DNA from: Pedobacter changchengzhani
GTDB taxonomy: Bacteria > Bacteroidota > Bacteroidia > Sphingobacteriales > Sphingobacteriaceae
Assembly: GCF_004354365.1 (NCBI RefSeq)
Contig: NZ_SJCY01000004.1
Span: 357,593-421,592, forward strand
DNA: 64,000 bases
Reading direction: 5' to 3'
A program made the position numbers and the translations under genes. Position 1 is the stretch's first letter. The number at the start of each line of letters is the position of its first letter. Shown here piece by piece: positions 53,557 to 62,490 of the stretch. Below the pieces are notes generated by a model. That model was not told where the DNA came from and made no database searches. It saw only the letters and a program-made list of their open reading frames with translations.

Positions 53557-55941
53557 ATGCAGGATCAACATAAAACAACTACCGAATTGCTTTGCTATCA
53601 CTGTGGTGCAGATTTACCAAAAGTGAAATATCAGGTAGATAATAAAGATTTTTGCTGCGCAGGTTGCTTGGGTGTTTATAAAATTCTATCCGAAAATAAC
53701 CTCTGCAATTATTATGTTTATAATGCAAATCCGGGTAAACAACTCCAGTCGGATGGCAGGTTGGAGTATTTAGATGAGCCAAAAATAATTAATCAACTGC
53801 TCGATTATAAACAAGATAATACCAGTATTATCACATTTTATGTTCCGGCTATTCATTGCAGTTCTTGTATTTGGTTGTTAGAGCATCTGTATAAAATAAA
53901 CCCTGCGATTTTTAGTTCGAGAATTGATTTTTTGAAAAAACAGGTTACCATCAGTTTTAACCACGAAGAAATTTCATTAAAACAATTGGTCGAAACCTTA
54001 AATCACATTGGTTATGAGCCTGCAATAAATTTGCAAGATGTAGTTAAAGAACACAAAAGTGCTGTAGATAAGGCTTTGATTTTAAAAATTGCCGTTGCTG
54101 GGTTTTTAATGGGCAATGTAATGCTTTTCAGTTTTCCAGAATATTTTGGACTTTCTAGTTTCGAAAAGCAGTTTCAGTATTTATTTGGTTGGTTAAATTT
54201 AGCATTTTCCATTCCTGCAGCTTTTTACTGCGGTCGCGATTACTTTATTTCGGCCATAAACAGTTTAAAACATAAACACATCAATTTGGATACGCCTTTA
54301 GCGCTAATTATTGCGGTTTTGTTTATCCGCACTGCGGTTGAAGTGGTATTTAATTTGGGTCCTGGTTTTGCCGATACCCTAACTGGATTGGTATTTTTGC
54401 TATTATTGGGAAAATGGTTAAAGCAACGTACGTACCACCATATTTCTTTCGATCGGGATTACAGATCTTATTTCCCAATTGCTGCAACTGCACTTATTGA
54501 TGGCGTTGAAAAACCAATTGCCATAAACGACATTAAAATAGGTGATCGATTGTGGATTAGAAACGGCGAATTGGTGCCCGCAGATGCAATTTTGATGAAA
54601 GGCGATGCTTGGATGGACATGAGTTTTGTAACCGGCGAATCGGAACCTGTACACAAAGTGTTGGGCGAAATTATTTATGCAGGTGGTAAACAAACTACCG
54701 AGGCGATAGAATTGGAGGTTATTAAACCCGTTTCTCAAAGTTATTTAACCGGTTTATGGAACAGCGAAAATTATAAAGAGCACGCCGAACAACAAAATTT
54801 TAACGATAGTGTGGCCAAATATTTTAGCTTGGTTGTGTTTTTTGTCGCTTTCTGTGCAACGGCTTTTTGGTTATTTCAAAACGATAGCCATAAAGCATGG
54901 TCGGCATTTACAGCGGTAATTATTGTGGCTTGCCCGTGTGTACTCGCTTTAAGTACGCCTTTTACGCTTTCGGCCATTTTATCAATTTTTGATAAAAAAG
55001 GTTTTTATGTTAAAAATACCGATGCGGTAGAAGCTTTGGCAAAATGCGATACTATTATTTTTGATAAAACAGGAACGCTAACAAGTAGTGAAGGTGCTTC
55101 TATTCATTTTAGTGGCGTGTTAAGCGATGAGGAAAATCGTATTGTGGCTTCGTTGCTCAGAAATTCCACACATCCATTAAGCAGGCATATTTTAAAAGCT
55201 TTAAACGTTGATCATTTTTACGAAATTTCTAATTATAAAGAAGTAATAGGAAAAGGTTTACGCGCAGAAGTTAATGATAGGGTTATTTATGCCGGCCACA
55301 CATCTATGTTGCCAATTGGTTTAGGGGTTGGCCATGAAACTGGTGTTCACATCGCTATCGATAATGTTTACAAAGGCTATTTCGAAATTAAGCAGGAGTG
55401 GAGATCGGGCCTAGCCAAGTTGATGATCAATCTTTCAAAATTTAAACTTCTGGTATTATCGGGCGATAGCGATAAAGATCATTCAGTGTTGAAGGTTATC
55501 TTTTCTAAATCGACACATATTAAATTTAAACAATCGCCACTTCAAAAACTAGAAGCCGTTTTATTGCTTCAAAAAGCACAAAATAATGTGTTAATGCTTG
55601 GCGATGGTTTAAATGATGCCGGCGCTTTAAAGCAGAGCGATTTTGGGATCGCACTAACAGATAACATCAATAATTTTACGCCAGGTTGCGATGCGATACT
55701 TAAAGGTGATGAATTGAATTTACTCCCAAATTTTATACAATTGAGTAAAGATGGATTAAAAATTATCAAAATTAGTTTCGCCATTGCCATTGCTTACAAT
55801 TGCGTGGGTATTTTTTATGCGGTGCAAGGCACACTGTATCCATTGGTAGCAGCTGTTCTTATGCCCATTAGTACGGTAACCATAATAAGTTTCACTACAT
55901 TAGCAACAAGATGGTTTGCAAAAAAAAATAAATTGTTATGA
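53557..55941 (+). CDS. ccoI: Copper-type P1B ATPase for cbb3 oxidase assembly (CcoI/FixI)
   Basis: A 794-residue heavy-metal P-type ATPase. A Cys-rich N-terminal zinc-ribbon-like segment (CYHCGADLP, then DFCCAGC) and a metal-binding domain with HCSSC (Cys101, Cys104) precede eight expected helices. The transport CPC motif is at 459-461, the phosphorylation Asp near 503 in FDKTGTLT, and GDGLNDAGAL near the C-terminus. CcoI exports Cu to the periplasm for the CuB site of cbb3 oxidases. The location next to hemN and ccoS confirms this role. Its stop overlaps ccoS. Confidence 0.93.
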   Translation: MQDQHKTTTELLCYHCGADLPKVKYQVDNKDFCCAGCLGVYKILSENNLCNYYVYNANPGKQLQSDGRLEYLDEPKIINQLLDYKQDNTSIITFYVPAIHCSSCIWLLEHLYKINPAIFSSRIDFLKKQVTISFNHEEISLKQLVETLNHIGYEPAINLQDVVKEHKSAVDKALILKIAVAGFLMGNVMLFSFPEYFGLSSFEKQFQYLFGWLNLAFSIPAAFYCGRDYFISAINSLKHKHINLDTPLALIIAVLFIRTAVEVVFNLGPGFADTLTGLVFLLLLGKWLKQRTYHHISFDRDYRSYFPIAATALIDGVEKPIAINDIKIGDRLWIRNGELVPADAILMKGDAWMDMSFVTGESEPVHKVLGEIIYAGGKQTTEAIELEVIKPVSQSYLTGLWNSENYKEHAEQQNFNDSVAKYFSLVVFFVAFCATAFWLFQNDSHKAWSAFTAVIIVACPCVLALSTPFTLSAILSIFDKKGFYVKNTDAVEALAKCDTIIFDKTGTLTSSEGASIHFSGVLSDEENRIVASLLRNSTHPLSRHILKALNVDHFYEISNYKEVIGKGLRAEVNDRVIYAGHTSMLPIGLGVGHETGVHIAIDNVYKGYFEIKQEWRSGLAKLMINLSKFKLLVLSGDSDKDHSVLKVIFSKSTHIKFKQSPLQKLEAVLLLQKAQNNVLMLGDGLNDAGALKQSDFGIALTDNINNFTPGCDAILKGDELNLLPNFIQLSKDGLKIIKISFAIAIAYNCVGIFYAVQGTLYPLVAAVLMPISTVTIISFTTLATRWFAKKNKLL

Positions 55942-56117
55942 ATATACTCTACTTCTTAATAGGCTGCAGTGTTTTTATGGCCCTCATATTTTTAGGGGCA
56001 TTTATTTGGTCCTATAAAAACGGTCAGAATGATGATGTGCACACACCGGGTATGCGCATGCTCTTTGATGATGAGGTTTCTCCAGAAAAAAGTGAAGAAG
56101 ATCACTTTTCTAACTAA
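55938..56117 (+). CDS. ccoS: cbb3-type oxidase assembly protein CcoS
   Basis: A 59-residue single-pass membrane protein, MNILYFLIGCSVFMALIF at the start, then a FIWSYKNGQNDD segment and MRMLFDDE, matching CcoS. It is needed for cofactor insertion in cbb3 oxidase. The ATG overlaps the ccoI stop (ATGA), a common arrangement. The C-terminal tail is acidic. Confidence 0.93.
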   Translation: MNILYFLIGCSVFMALIFLGAFIWSYKNGQNDDVHTPGMRMLFDDEVSPEKSEEDHFSN

Positions 56118-56149
56118 GAAACATCATCCTTTAATTTCCTTAATCAAAA

Positions 56150-56157
56150 TATATTTG
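56150..56157 (+). promoter_or_regulatory. -7 box (TATATTTG) before ccoNO
   Basis: An exact TAnnTTTG match 32 bases before the ATG at 56190. There is no good -33 box, which would suit an activator-dependent promoter. No TTGAT-N4-ATCAA site was found next to it. Confidence 0.45.
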
Positions 56158-56189
56158 ACCCACAATACATTCAAAAATTCCTTTTCAAT

Positions 56190-58331
56190 ATGCAGTTAGA
56201 AAAATTTAGTTATGATAACAAAATTGTTCGAGACTTTGGTATAGCTACCTTAGTTTGGGGCATTATTGGTATGACTGTTGGTTTGCTCATAGCAACCCAA
56301 TTGTTTAAACCCATTATGAATATGGGCAGTCAATATACCACTTTCGGACGTATTAGACCGTTACACACCAATGCGGTAATTTTTGCTTTTGTAGGAAATG
56401 CCATATTTATGGGCGTGTATTATTCATTACAACGTTTGCTAAAAGCTAGAATGTTTAGCGATGTTTTGAGTAAAATTCACTTTTGGGGCTGGCAGCTTAT
56501 TATTGTATCTGCAGTAATTACGCTTCCGTTGGGTTTTACCACTTCGCATGAATACGCAGAATTAGAATGGCCAATTGATATTGCAATTACCATTATTTGG
56601 GTAATTTTTGGTGTAAACATGTTTGGTACCATTATCAAACGGAGAGAACGCCACTTATATGTTGCCATTTGGTTTTACATTGCAACATTTGTAACTATTG
56701 CTGTATTGCATATTGTAAACTCTTTTGAGTTGCCAATTTCTTTTATGAAAAGTTATTATGTGTACGCAGGTGTCCAAGATGCTTTGGTACAATGGTGGTA
56801 TGGACATAATGCCGTTGCATTTTTCTTAACAACCCCATATTTGGGATTAATGTATTATTTCTTGCCAAAAATGGCAAATAGACCAATTTATTCTTATAAA
56901 TTAAGTATTCTCCACTTCTGGTCGTTAATCTTTCTTTACATCTGGGCTGGTCCTCACCATTTATTATATAGTTCGTTGCCAGGTTGGGCACAATCGTTAG
57001 GTGTTGCATTTTCAATCATGCTTATTGCACCAAGTTGGGGCGGTATGATTAATGGTTTGTTAACTTTAAGAGGTGCTTGGGATAAAGTACGTGAAGATGT
57101 TACATTGAAATTTATGGTAGTTGCACTTACCGCTTATGGTATGGCAACTTTCGAAGGCCCAATGCTTTCGTTAAAACAAATTAATGGCGTTGCACACTTT
57201 ACCGATTGGATTATTGCGCACGTACATGTAGGTGCTTTGGGATGGAACGGTTTTTTAACGTTCGGTGTAATGTATTGGTTAATCCCTCGTATTTATAAAA
57301 CAGAATTATATTCTAAAAAATTGGCGTCTTTTCACTTCTGGATCGGCACTTTAGGTATTTTATTTTATGCAGTACCAATGTATTGGGCTGGTTTTACACA
57401 AGGCTTAATGTGGAAAGAATTTACCCCTGAAGGCTTGTTAAAATATCCAAATTTTTTATCAACAACGTTACAAATTATACCGATGCATGTACTGCGAGCA
57501 ATAGGTGGTGCACTTTATTTAACGGGTGTAATTGCAATGGCATATAACTTGGGCAAAACGATGTTACAAGGTAAACTGGTTGCAAACGAATCAGCAGAAG
57601 CCATGCCTTTACCTGTAATTATTGATGATTCTGCACCTGGCGATAAAGCTTGGCACCGTGTGTTAGAACGTAAACCAATGCGTTTTATGGTTATTGCGTT
57701 GATCGTAATTTTAATAGGTGGGGTGGTAGAAATGATGCCAACTTTTACCATACAATCAAATGTACCTACAATTGCAAGTGTTAAACCATACACTGGTTTA
57801 GAATTACAAGGTAGAGATTTATACATTAGAGAAGGTTGTGTGAATTGCCACACGCAAACGGTACGCCCATTCCGTTCGGAAACCGAGCGTTACGGAGAAT
57901 ACAGTAAAGCTGGTGAGTTTGTGTATGACCATCCATTTTTATGGGGCAGTAAACGTACCGGACCAGATTTGCATCGTATTGGTGGAAAGTATTCTGATTC
58001 TTGGCATTATAACCACTTGATGGATCCAACTTCAATGTCGCCAGGAAGTATTATGCCTCCTTACCCTTGGTTAATAGAGCAACAGCTAGATATAAGTACA
58101 ACGCCTAGCAAAATCAGAGCGATGCAAACTTTGGGTGTTCCTTATCCTGCAGGATATGATTTAAAAGTAAATGAAGACTTAAAGATTCAAGCGGAGAAAA
58201 TTGCGCTCGATTTAATACAAAATAACATTAAAGTTAAAAGTGATAGAGAAATTATAGCTGTAATTGCTTACTTACAGCGTATGGGTACAGATATTAAAGC
58301 GAATAAAGAAAAAATTCCTTCAAACCAATAA
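56190..58331 (+). CDS. Fused cbb3-type cytochrome c oxidase subunits I and II (CcoN-CcoO)
   Basis: A 713-residue fusion. The first 480 residues or so are CcoN, the heme-copper subunit with about 12 helices; His ligands fall in RPLHTNAVIF, HNAVAFFL and HVHVGALGW, and WAGPHHLLYSSLPGWAQ lies in the CuB region. The rest is CcoO, a membrane helix (about 500-517) and a periplasmic mono-heme cytochrome c domain with CVNCH at 550-554 and PGSIMPPYPWL giving the axial Met. Fused CcoNO is usual in Bacteroidota. It reduces O2 with high affinity at the inner membrane. CcoQ starts 4 bases later. Confidence 0.96.
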   Translation: MQLEKFSYDNKIVRDFGIATLVWGIIGMTVGLLIATQLFKPIMNMGSQYTTFGRIRPLHTNAVIFAFVGNAIFMGVYYSLQRLLKARMFSDVLSKIHFWGWQLIIVSAVITLPLGFTTSHEYAELEWPIDIAITIIWVIFGVNMFGTIIKRRERHLYVAIWFYIATFVTIAVLHIVNSFELPISFMKSYYVYAGVQDALVQWWYGHNAVAFFLTTPYLGLMYYFLPKMANRPIYSYKLSILHFWSLIFLYIWAGPHHLLYSSLPGWAQSLGVAFSIMLIAPSWGGMINGLLTLRGAWDKVREDVTLKFMVVALTAYGMATFEGPMLSLKQINGVAHFTDWIIAHVHVGALGWNGFLTFGVMYWLIPRIYKTELYSKKLASFHFWIGTLGILFYAVPMYWAGFTQGLMWKEFTPEGLLKYPNFLSTTLQIIPMHVLRAIGGALYLTGVIAMAYNLGKTMLQGKLVANESAEAMPLPVIIDDSAPGDKAWHRVLERKPMRFMVIALIVILIGGVVEMMPTFTIQSNVPTIASVKPYTGLELQGRDLYIREGCVNCHTQTVRPFRSETERYGEYSKAGEFVYDHPFLWGSKRTGPDLHRIGGKYSDSWHYNHLMDPTSMSPGSIMPPYPWLIEQQLDISTTPSKIRAMQTLGVPYPAGYDLKVNEDLKIQAEKIALDLIQNNIKVKSDREIIAVIAYLQRMGTDIKANKEKIPSNQ

Positions 58332-58335
58332 AAAG

Positions 58336-58518
58336 ATGTTCAAACAAATTACAGATCTAGCTGGAGGCGAAGTTTATCTAACCTTCTCATTACTTATGTT
58401 TTTGGTGTTTTTTATCATCGTTGGTATTTACTTACTTAAAATGAACAAAAAACACATAGAAAATATGAGTTCACTACCTTTTCAAGACAATAATGCTCAA
58501 ACTAATGAAGAAGATTAA
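58336..58518 (+). CDS. ccoQ: cbb3-type oxidase small subunit CcoQ
   Basis: A 60-residue protein with one membrane helix (about 17-35, FSLLMFLVFFIIVGIYLL) and a polar C-terminus. Size, topology and place between ccoNO and ccoP fit CcoQ, which stabilises the complex. The ATG at 58336 is chosen; a longer frame begins inside ccoNO. The end overlaps the ccoP start. Confidence 0.87.
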   Translation: MFKQITDLAGGEVYLTFSLLMFLVFFIIVGIYLLKMNKKHIENMSSLPFQDNNAQTNEED

Positions 58519-59413
58519 ACTATCCATTTTATTTTTATTAGCCTCAATAAGTGCTTTTGCTGTAGAAGCGGCACCTGCACCAATGGCGACTCCACCAGCA
58601 CCAGGTTTTAGTTTAAGCAGTTCAGAACTGCTTATACTTTTTCTTTTGTTATTTGTGGTGATTATGCTTTTTGTTGCAATAACACTGCTTAATGCATTTA
58701 AAGTTATTTATAACGAACAGGTTAATCCTACACCTTACTTAAACCCCGAAAAACATAAGGCTTTAGATTATGAAGCTTGGTTGGGTAAAAGGCCATCAAA
58801 ACCATCAATTTGGATTAAGCTTTTAAGTTTGAAACCGATTGAGGAGGAAAAAGATTTGGTTATTGAGCATGCTTATGATGGTATTCAAGAATTAAATAAT
58901 CCTGTACCTACTTGGTTTAATGTGCTATTTTATGGCAGTATTATATTTGCAGCAGGCTATCTTTTCTATTATCATGTTGGTGGCTACGGCGATCGTCAGG
59001 ATACAGAATACGAAAAAGAAATGGCCAGTGCGCAGATAGAGAAAAAAGCGTTTTTAGCAAAAGCTGGCGCGGCCATTGATGAGACTTCTGTAAAGGTTGA
59101 TAAGGATGCTGCAGTATTGGCCGAGGGTAAAACGATTTTTGATACCAATTGCAAGGTTTGCCACGGCGATAAATTACAAGGAATTATAGGCCCCGATTTG
59201 GTTGATGAATATTGGTTGCACGGTGGTGGAATACACAATATTTTTAAAACAATTAAATACGGTGTGCCCGAAAAAGGAATGGTAAGCTGGGAAAAAACAC
59301 TAACGCCTAAACAGATTAGTGCGGTGGCGAATTATATTCTTTCTCAAGCTGGAACAAACCCTCCGGGTGCAAAAGAACACCAAGGCGAAAAATACGAAGA
59401 AAAAGCGCCTTAA
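58505..59413 (+). CDS. ccoP: cbb3-type oxidase cytochrome c subunit III (CcoP), mono-heme
   Basis: A 302-residue subunit that delivers electrons to CcoN. A hydrophobic N-terminus (MKKIKLSILFLL), a membrane helix at about 38-62, a conserved CcoP segment (HAYDGIQELNNPVPTWF), a second helix, and a cytochrome c domain follow. Only one heme motif is seen, CKVCH at 216-220, while proteobacterial CcoP has two. An alternative ATG at 58493 adds four residues; I prefer 58505 because the signal-like start MKKIK begins there. It overlaps ccoQ by 14 bases. Confidence 0.93.
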   Translation: MKKIKLSILFLLASISAFAVEAAPAPMATPPAPGFSLSSSELLILFLLLFVVIMLFVAITLLNAFKVIYNEQVNPTPYLNPEKHKALDYEAWLGKRPSKPSIWIKLLSLKPIEEEKDLVIEHAYDGIQELNNPVPTWFNVLFYGSIIFAAGYLFYYHVGGYGDRQDTEYEKEMASAQIEKKAFLAKAGAAIDETSVKVDKDAAVLAEGKTIFDTNCKVCHGDKLQGIIGPDLVDEYWLHGGGIHNIFKTIKYGVPEKGMVSWEKTLTPKQISAVANYILSQAGTNPPGAKEHQGEKYEEKAP

Positions 59414-59456
59414 AATTATTTCATATAGCTAGTAGAAGATTTAGTGAGGTTAGAAG

Positions 59457-60830
59457 ATGAAAAAAAGCAACAAAATTACAAACAGATTTAAGAATTTTAT
59501 TTACCCTAAAAAACCTTCTGGTAAGTTATTTAACTATCGCCAGTTGGTTGGTTACGGGCTATTATTGCTTTTAATTGTTTCGCCATTTTTAAAATTAAAT
59601 GGCGAACAACTGGTTCTGCTTAATTTTATAGAGCGTAAGTTTGTTTTTTTCGGATTGATATTTACACCTCAAGATTTTTATCTTTTCGCTTTGGCCATGC
59701 TAATTTTTATCATGTTCATTGTTTGCTTTACGGTAATTTTAGGTCGGCTGTGGTGCGGTTGGGCTTGTCCGCAAACCATTTTTATGGAACTTGTTTTCCG
59801 TAGAATTGAATATTGGATCGAGGGAGACGCCAACAAACAGAAGAAATTGGATGCATCTCCATGGAATACGGAGAAAGTTTTTAAGAAAGCGGTTAAACAC
59901 CTTATTTTTCTATCAATTTCTTTTGCAATTGCTAACTTGTTTTTAGCATACATTGTTGGCAGTGAAGCGCTGATTAAAATCATGACCGAGCCTGTATCCA
60001 TGCACGTGTCGGGTTTCGTATCGATAATGATTTTTACCTTCGTGTTTTACGGGGTTTTTGCCTACGTGCGAGAAGTTGTTTGTACAGTAATTTGTCCATA
60101 CGGTCGCCTTCAAGGTGTATTGTTAGATAATCAAAGTTTAATTGTGGCGTATGATGTAACAAGGGGAGAACCTCGTGGGCATCTTCAAAAAAACGCGCTC
60201 GATGCGCCAATTGGCGATTGTATAGATTGCAATTTATGTGTTCAGGTTTGCCCAACAGGTATTGATATTAGAGAAGGAACTCAACTAGAATGCGTAAACT
60301 GTACCGCATGTATTGATGCCTGTGATGAGGTGATGGTTAAAATTGGTAAGCCGAAAAAATTAATCGGATTTTTTACACAAGATTACCTCACCGATAGGAA
60401 ACCTTTTAAATTTAGCGCAAGAGCATTTGGCTACGCCGCAGTATTATTTGTTGTTTTGATGGTTTTTTCTTCGCTAATTTATAAAAGGCAAGATGTGGAA
60501 ACTACTGTTTTAAGGGCAAGCGGAACACTTTACCAACAAAGAGGTAAGGATAGTACTAGTAATCTGTATAACGCCGAGCTTACCAACAAAACCAATAAAA
60601 CAATTACATTTACGTTTAAGCCACAAAGTGATGCAGATGGAATTAGTTTTATCGAAAAATCGGTTGTGTTGCCAAAATTCGGTTCAACACACCTAACATT
60701 CTTTTTAATTCGTAAAAATACCGCCATTAAAAAATATAAAACAGACGTTGCTTTTGAAGTAATTGCCGATGGTAAAGTTTTAAGCAATTCTACAAGTAGT
60801 TTTTTTGCGCCACCCGGCGGAGGAGAATAA
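59457..60830 (+). CDS. ccoG: Cytochrome oxidase accessory protein CcoG, ferredoxin-type
   Basis: A 457-residue membrane protein needed for cbb3 biogenesis, probably as a Cu(II) reductase. Helices at about 30-48 and 72-95 precede the CGWACPQT motif; more follow at 140-165, 180-200 and 325-345. Two [4Fe-4S] motifs lie at CIDCNLCVQVCP and CVNCTACIDACD (about 259-289). The C-terminal periplasmic part is an Ig-like domain (about 350-450). Start at 59457, 43 bases after ccoP. Confidence 0.94.
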   Translation: MKKSNKITNRFKNFIYPKKPSGKLFNYRQLVGYGLLLLLIVSPFLKLNGEQLVLLNFIERKFVFFGLIFTPQDFYLFALAMLIFIMFIVCFTVILGRLWCGWACPQTIFMELVFRRIEYWIEGDANKQKKLDASPWNTEKVFKKAVKHLIFLSISFAIANLFLAYIVGSEALIKIMTEPVSMHVSGFVSIMIFTFVFYGVFAYVREVVCTVICPYGRLQGVLLDNQSLIVAYDVTRGEPRGHLQKNALDAPIGDCIDCNLCVQVCPTGIDIREGTQLECVNCTACIDACDEVMVKIGKPKKLIGFFTQDYLTDRKPFKFSARAFGYAAVLFVVLMVFSSLIYKRQDVETTVLRASGTLYQQRGKDSTSNLYNAELTNKTNKTITFTFKPQSDADGISFIEKSVVLPKFGSTHLTFFLIRKNTAIKKYKTDVAFEVIADGKVLSNSTSSFFAPPGGGE

Positions 60831-60867
60831 TAATTTAATAATTTTAAGCTTAGCAATATAAATAAAC

Positions 60868-61296
60868 ATGAACTGGGGAACGAAGATTGTAATGGGGATG
60901 TTGGCCTTTATACTGTTTATTACGGCTATGGTTGTTTATATGTTTGCTGTACACGATAAAGATCCACTTATTGAGGAAAATTATTACGAAAAAGGTATCA
61001 ATTATAATGCAGATTATAACGCACTGCAGAATGTAATAAAAGATAACGCATCGCCAAAAATAACAGTTACAGCAAATCAAATTATTATCCAATTAAAAGA
61101 AAAAGGCACGTATAAGTTGGTGCTAATGCGTCCTTCTAGCAGTGCCGATGATGTTAAAATTAATGGCACAACTGCTGGCGATAATAATTTAATTGTAGTT
61201 GATAAAAGTAAATTGGCAAAAGGAAGGTGGTTTTTAAATCTACAATGGCAATCTCAAGAAAAAGACTATTTATTTAAAGAAAATATTTCGCTATAA
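60868..61296 (+). CDS. ccoH: FixH/CcoH family protein
   Basis: A 142-residue membrane-anchored protein: one N-terminal helix (about 8-27) and a periplasmic beta-rich domain. VHDKDPLIEENYYEKGINYN is the conserved FixH segment. CcoH/FixH is a late assembly factor of cbb3 oxidase. The place after ccoG supports this. The stop overlaps the start of the next gene by one base. Confidence 0.9.
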   Translation: MNWGTKIVMGMLAFILFITAMVVYMFAVHDKDPLIEENYYEKGINYNADYNALQNVIKDNASPKITVTANQIIIQLKEKGTYKLVLMRPSSSADDVKINGTTAGDNNLIVVDKSKLAKGRWFLNLQWQSQEKDYLFKENISL

Positions 61297-61994
61297 TGGA
61301 TTTTTTACCCTTAGCTTTTATGATGGGCTTGTTTGGCAGCTTGCACTGCGCAGTAATGTGCGGTCCGATTATGCTGGGTATGCCTTTTCAAAAAAGTAAT
61401 TTTCTCAAATCGGGGTTGCAACTCTTACTATATCAATTTGGCCGAATTGCAGTTTACACTGTATTGGGTTTTTTAGCGGGTTTTGTGGGTAAAAGCATAG
61501 GCGTTTTTACCAACCAAAAAGTATTAAGCGCGAGTGTAGGCGTTTTGTTAATCATTTTCACGCTATTACAATTTAATTCAAAGTATATAAAAGGCTACTC
61601 CAAAATTCAAAATATGGTTTTAAATCCCATTAGTAAATTGATGGGTAAAGTTTTTAATCTCCCATTTTGGGGCTTTTTTGCGGGTATGTTAAATGGAATA
61701 ATCCCCTGCGGGATGGTTTATTTAGCACTTGCTACTGCACTAAATACAGGCGACGTTAAAACTGCTGGTGGGTTTATGTTTGTGTTTGGATTAGGCACAG
61801 CGCCATTAATGTTGATGATTTCTTTAGGTGGCATTTACCTTAAAAAGTACATCCGTTTTAACACCAATAAGCTCATTCCTTATTTTATGCTTTTTATGGG
61901 TGTATTGTTTATTTTAAGATCAGCAGATTTAGGTATTCCATTTTTATCGCCTCAAAATGCAACTGGATACGGGCACTCAATCGAATGTAAATAA
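61296..61994 (+). CDS. TauE/SafE-like (DsbD-type) membrane protein of the cbb3 operon
   Basis: A 232-residue protein with about six membrane helices. The start GLFGSLHCAVMCGPIM contains the paired Cys (HCAVMCGP) common to the sulfite-exporter TauE/SafE-like group linked to cbb3 genes; the second half has a similar GMLNGIIPCGMVY. Relatives near cco genes are thought to handle copper or thiol redox in oxidase assembly, but this is not proven. It is the last gene of the operon. Confidence 0.87.
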   Translation: MDFLPLAFMMGLFGSLHCAVMCGPIMLGMPFQKSNFLKSGLQLLLYQFGRIAVYTVLGFLAGFVGKSIGVFTNQKVLSASVGVLLIIFTLLQFNSKYIKGYSKIQNMVLNPISKLMGKVFNLPFWGFFAGMLNGIIPCGMVYLALATALNTGDVKTAGGFMFVFGLGTAPLMLMISLGGIYLKKYIRFNTNKLIPYFMLFMGVLFILRSADLGIPFLSPQNATGYGHSIECK

Positions 61995-62124
61995 GGTTCT
62001 ATTTTCTGTTCATCTACAAAAACATTATTCTAAACAGCTATAATTTCAAAAATATTGAAACATTTTGATATTGAATTAGTTATAGTACCATTAAGATTTA
62101 ATAATAAGGGCAAGAAAATAGGAT

Positions 62125-62487
62125 ATGAGAAAGCGGATATGTGTTTTGGAAGATAACGACGATATAAGGGAAATTATAAGTTTAATTTTGGAAGATGCCC
62201 ACTACGAGGTGTTTGCTTTCGCTACGGTGGATAGTTTTTTTAAAAGAAGTTACAACATTTTACCCGACGTTTTTTTATTGGATGTGATGTTGCCTGATGG
62301 AAATGGAATTGATGTTTGTAACGCTTTAAAAGTTGATGGCAAAACTAAAAATATTCCAATTTTAATGATGAGTGCAAATTACAGTGCGACAGATGTAAAA
62401 ACGAATTGCAAGGCAGAAGATTTTATTCCGAAACCTTTTGATATTGATGATTTTGTAAACAGAGTTGCCATTTACGCAAAAGCTTAA
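62125..62487 (+). CDS. Stand-alone receiver-domain response regulator
   Basis: A 120-residue CheY-like protein with no output domain. The acidic pair is in LEDNDDI, the phospho-acceptor Asp53 in LLDVMLPDG, and the Lys in PKPFD. It probably works by protein-protein contact. The receiver is similar to that of the Crp/Fnr fusion upstream (EDNDDIRE shared). It is convergent with a histidine kinase whose stop lies 3 bases away, which may be its partner. Confidence 0.92.
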   Translation: MRKRICVLEDNDDIREIISLILEDAHYEVFAFATVDSFFKRSYNILPDVFLLDVMLPDGNGIDVCNALKVDGKTKNIPILMMSANYSATDVKTNCKAEDFIPKPFDIDDFVNRVAIYAKA

Positions 62488-62490
62488 AAA

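Noticed and set aside
56120..56189. Fnr box before ccoNO
   Set aside because: AATCAA at 56142-56147 is only a half-site; the other half does not match TTGAT at the right spacing.
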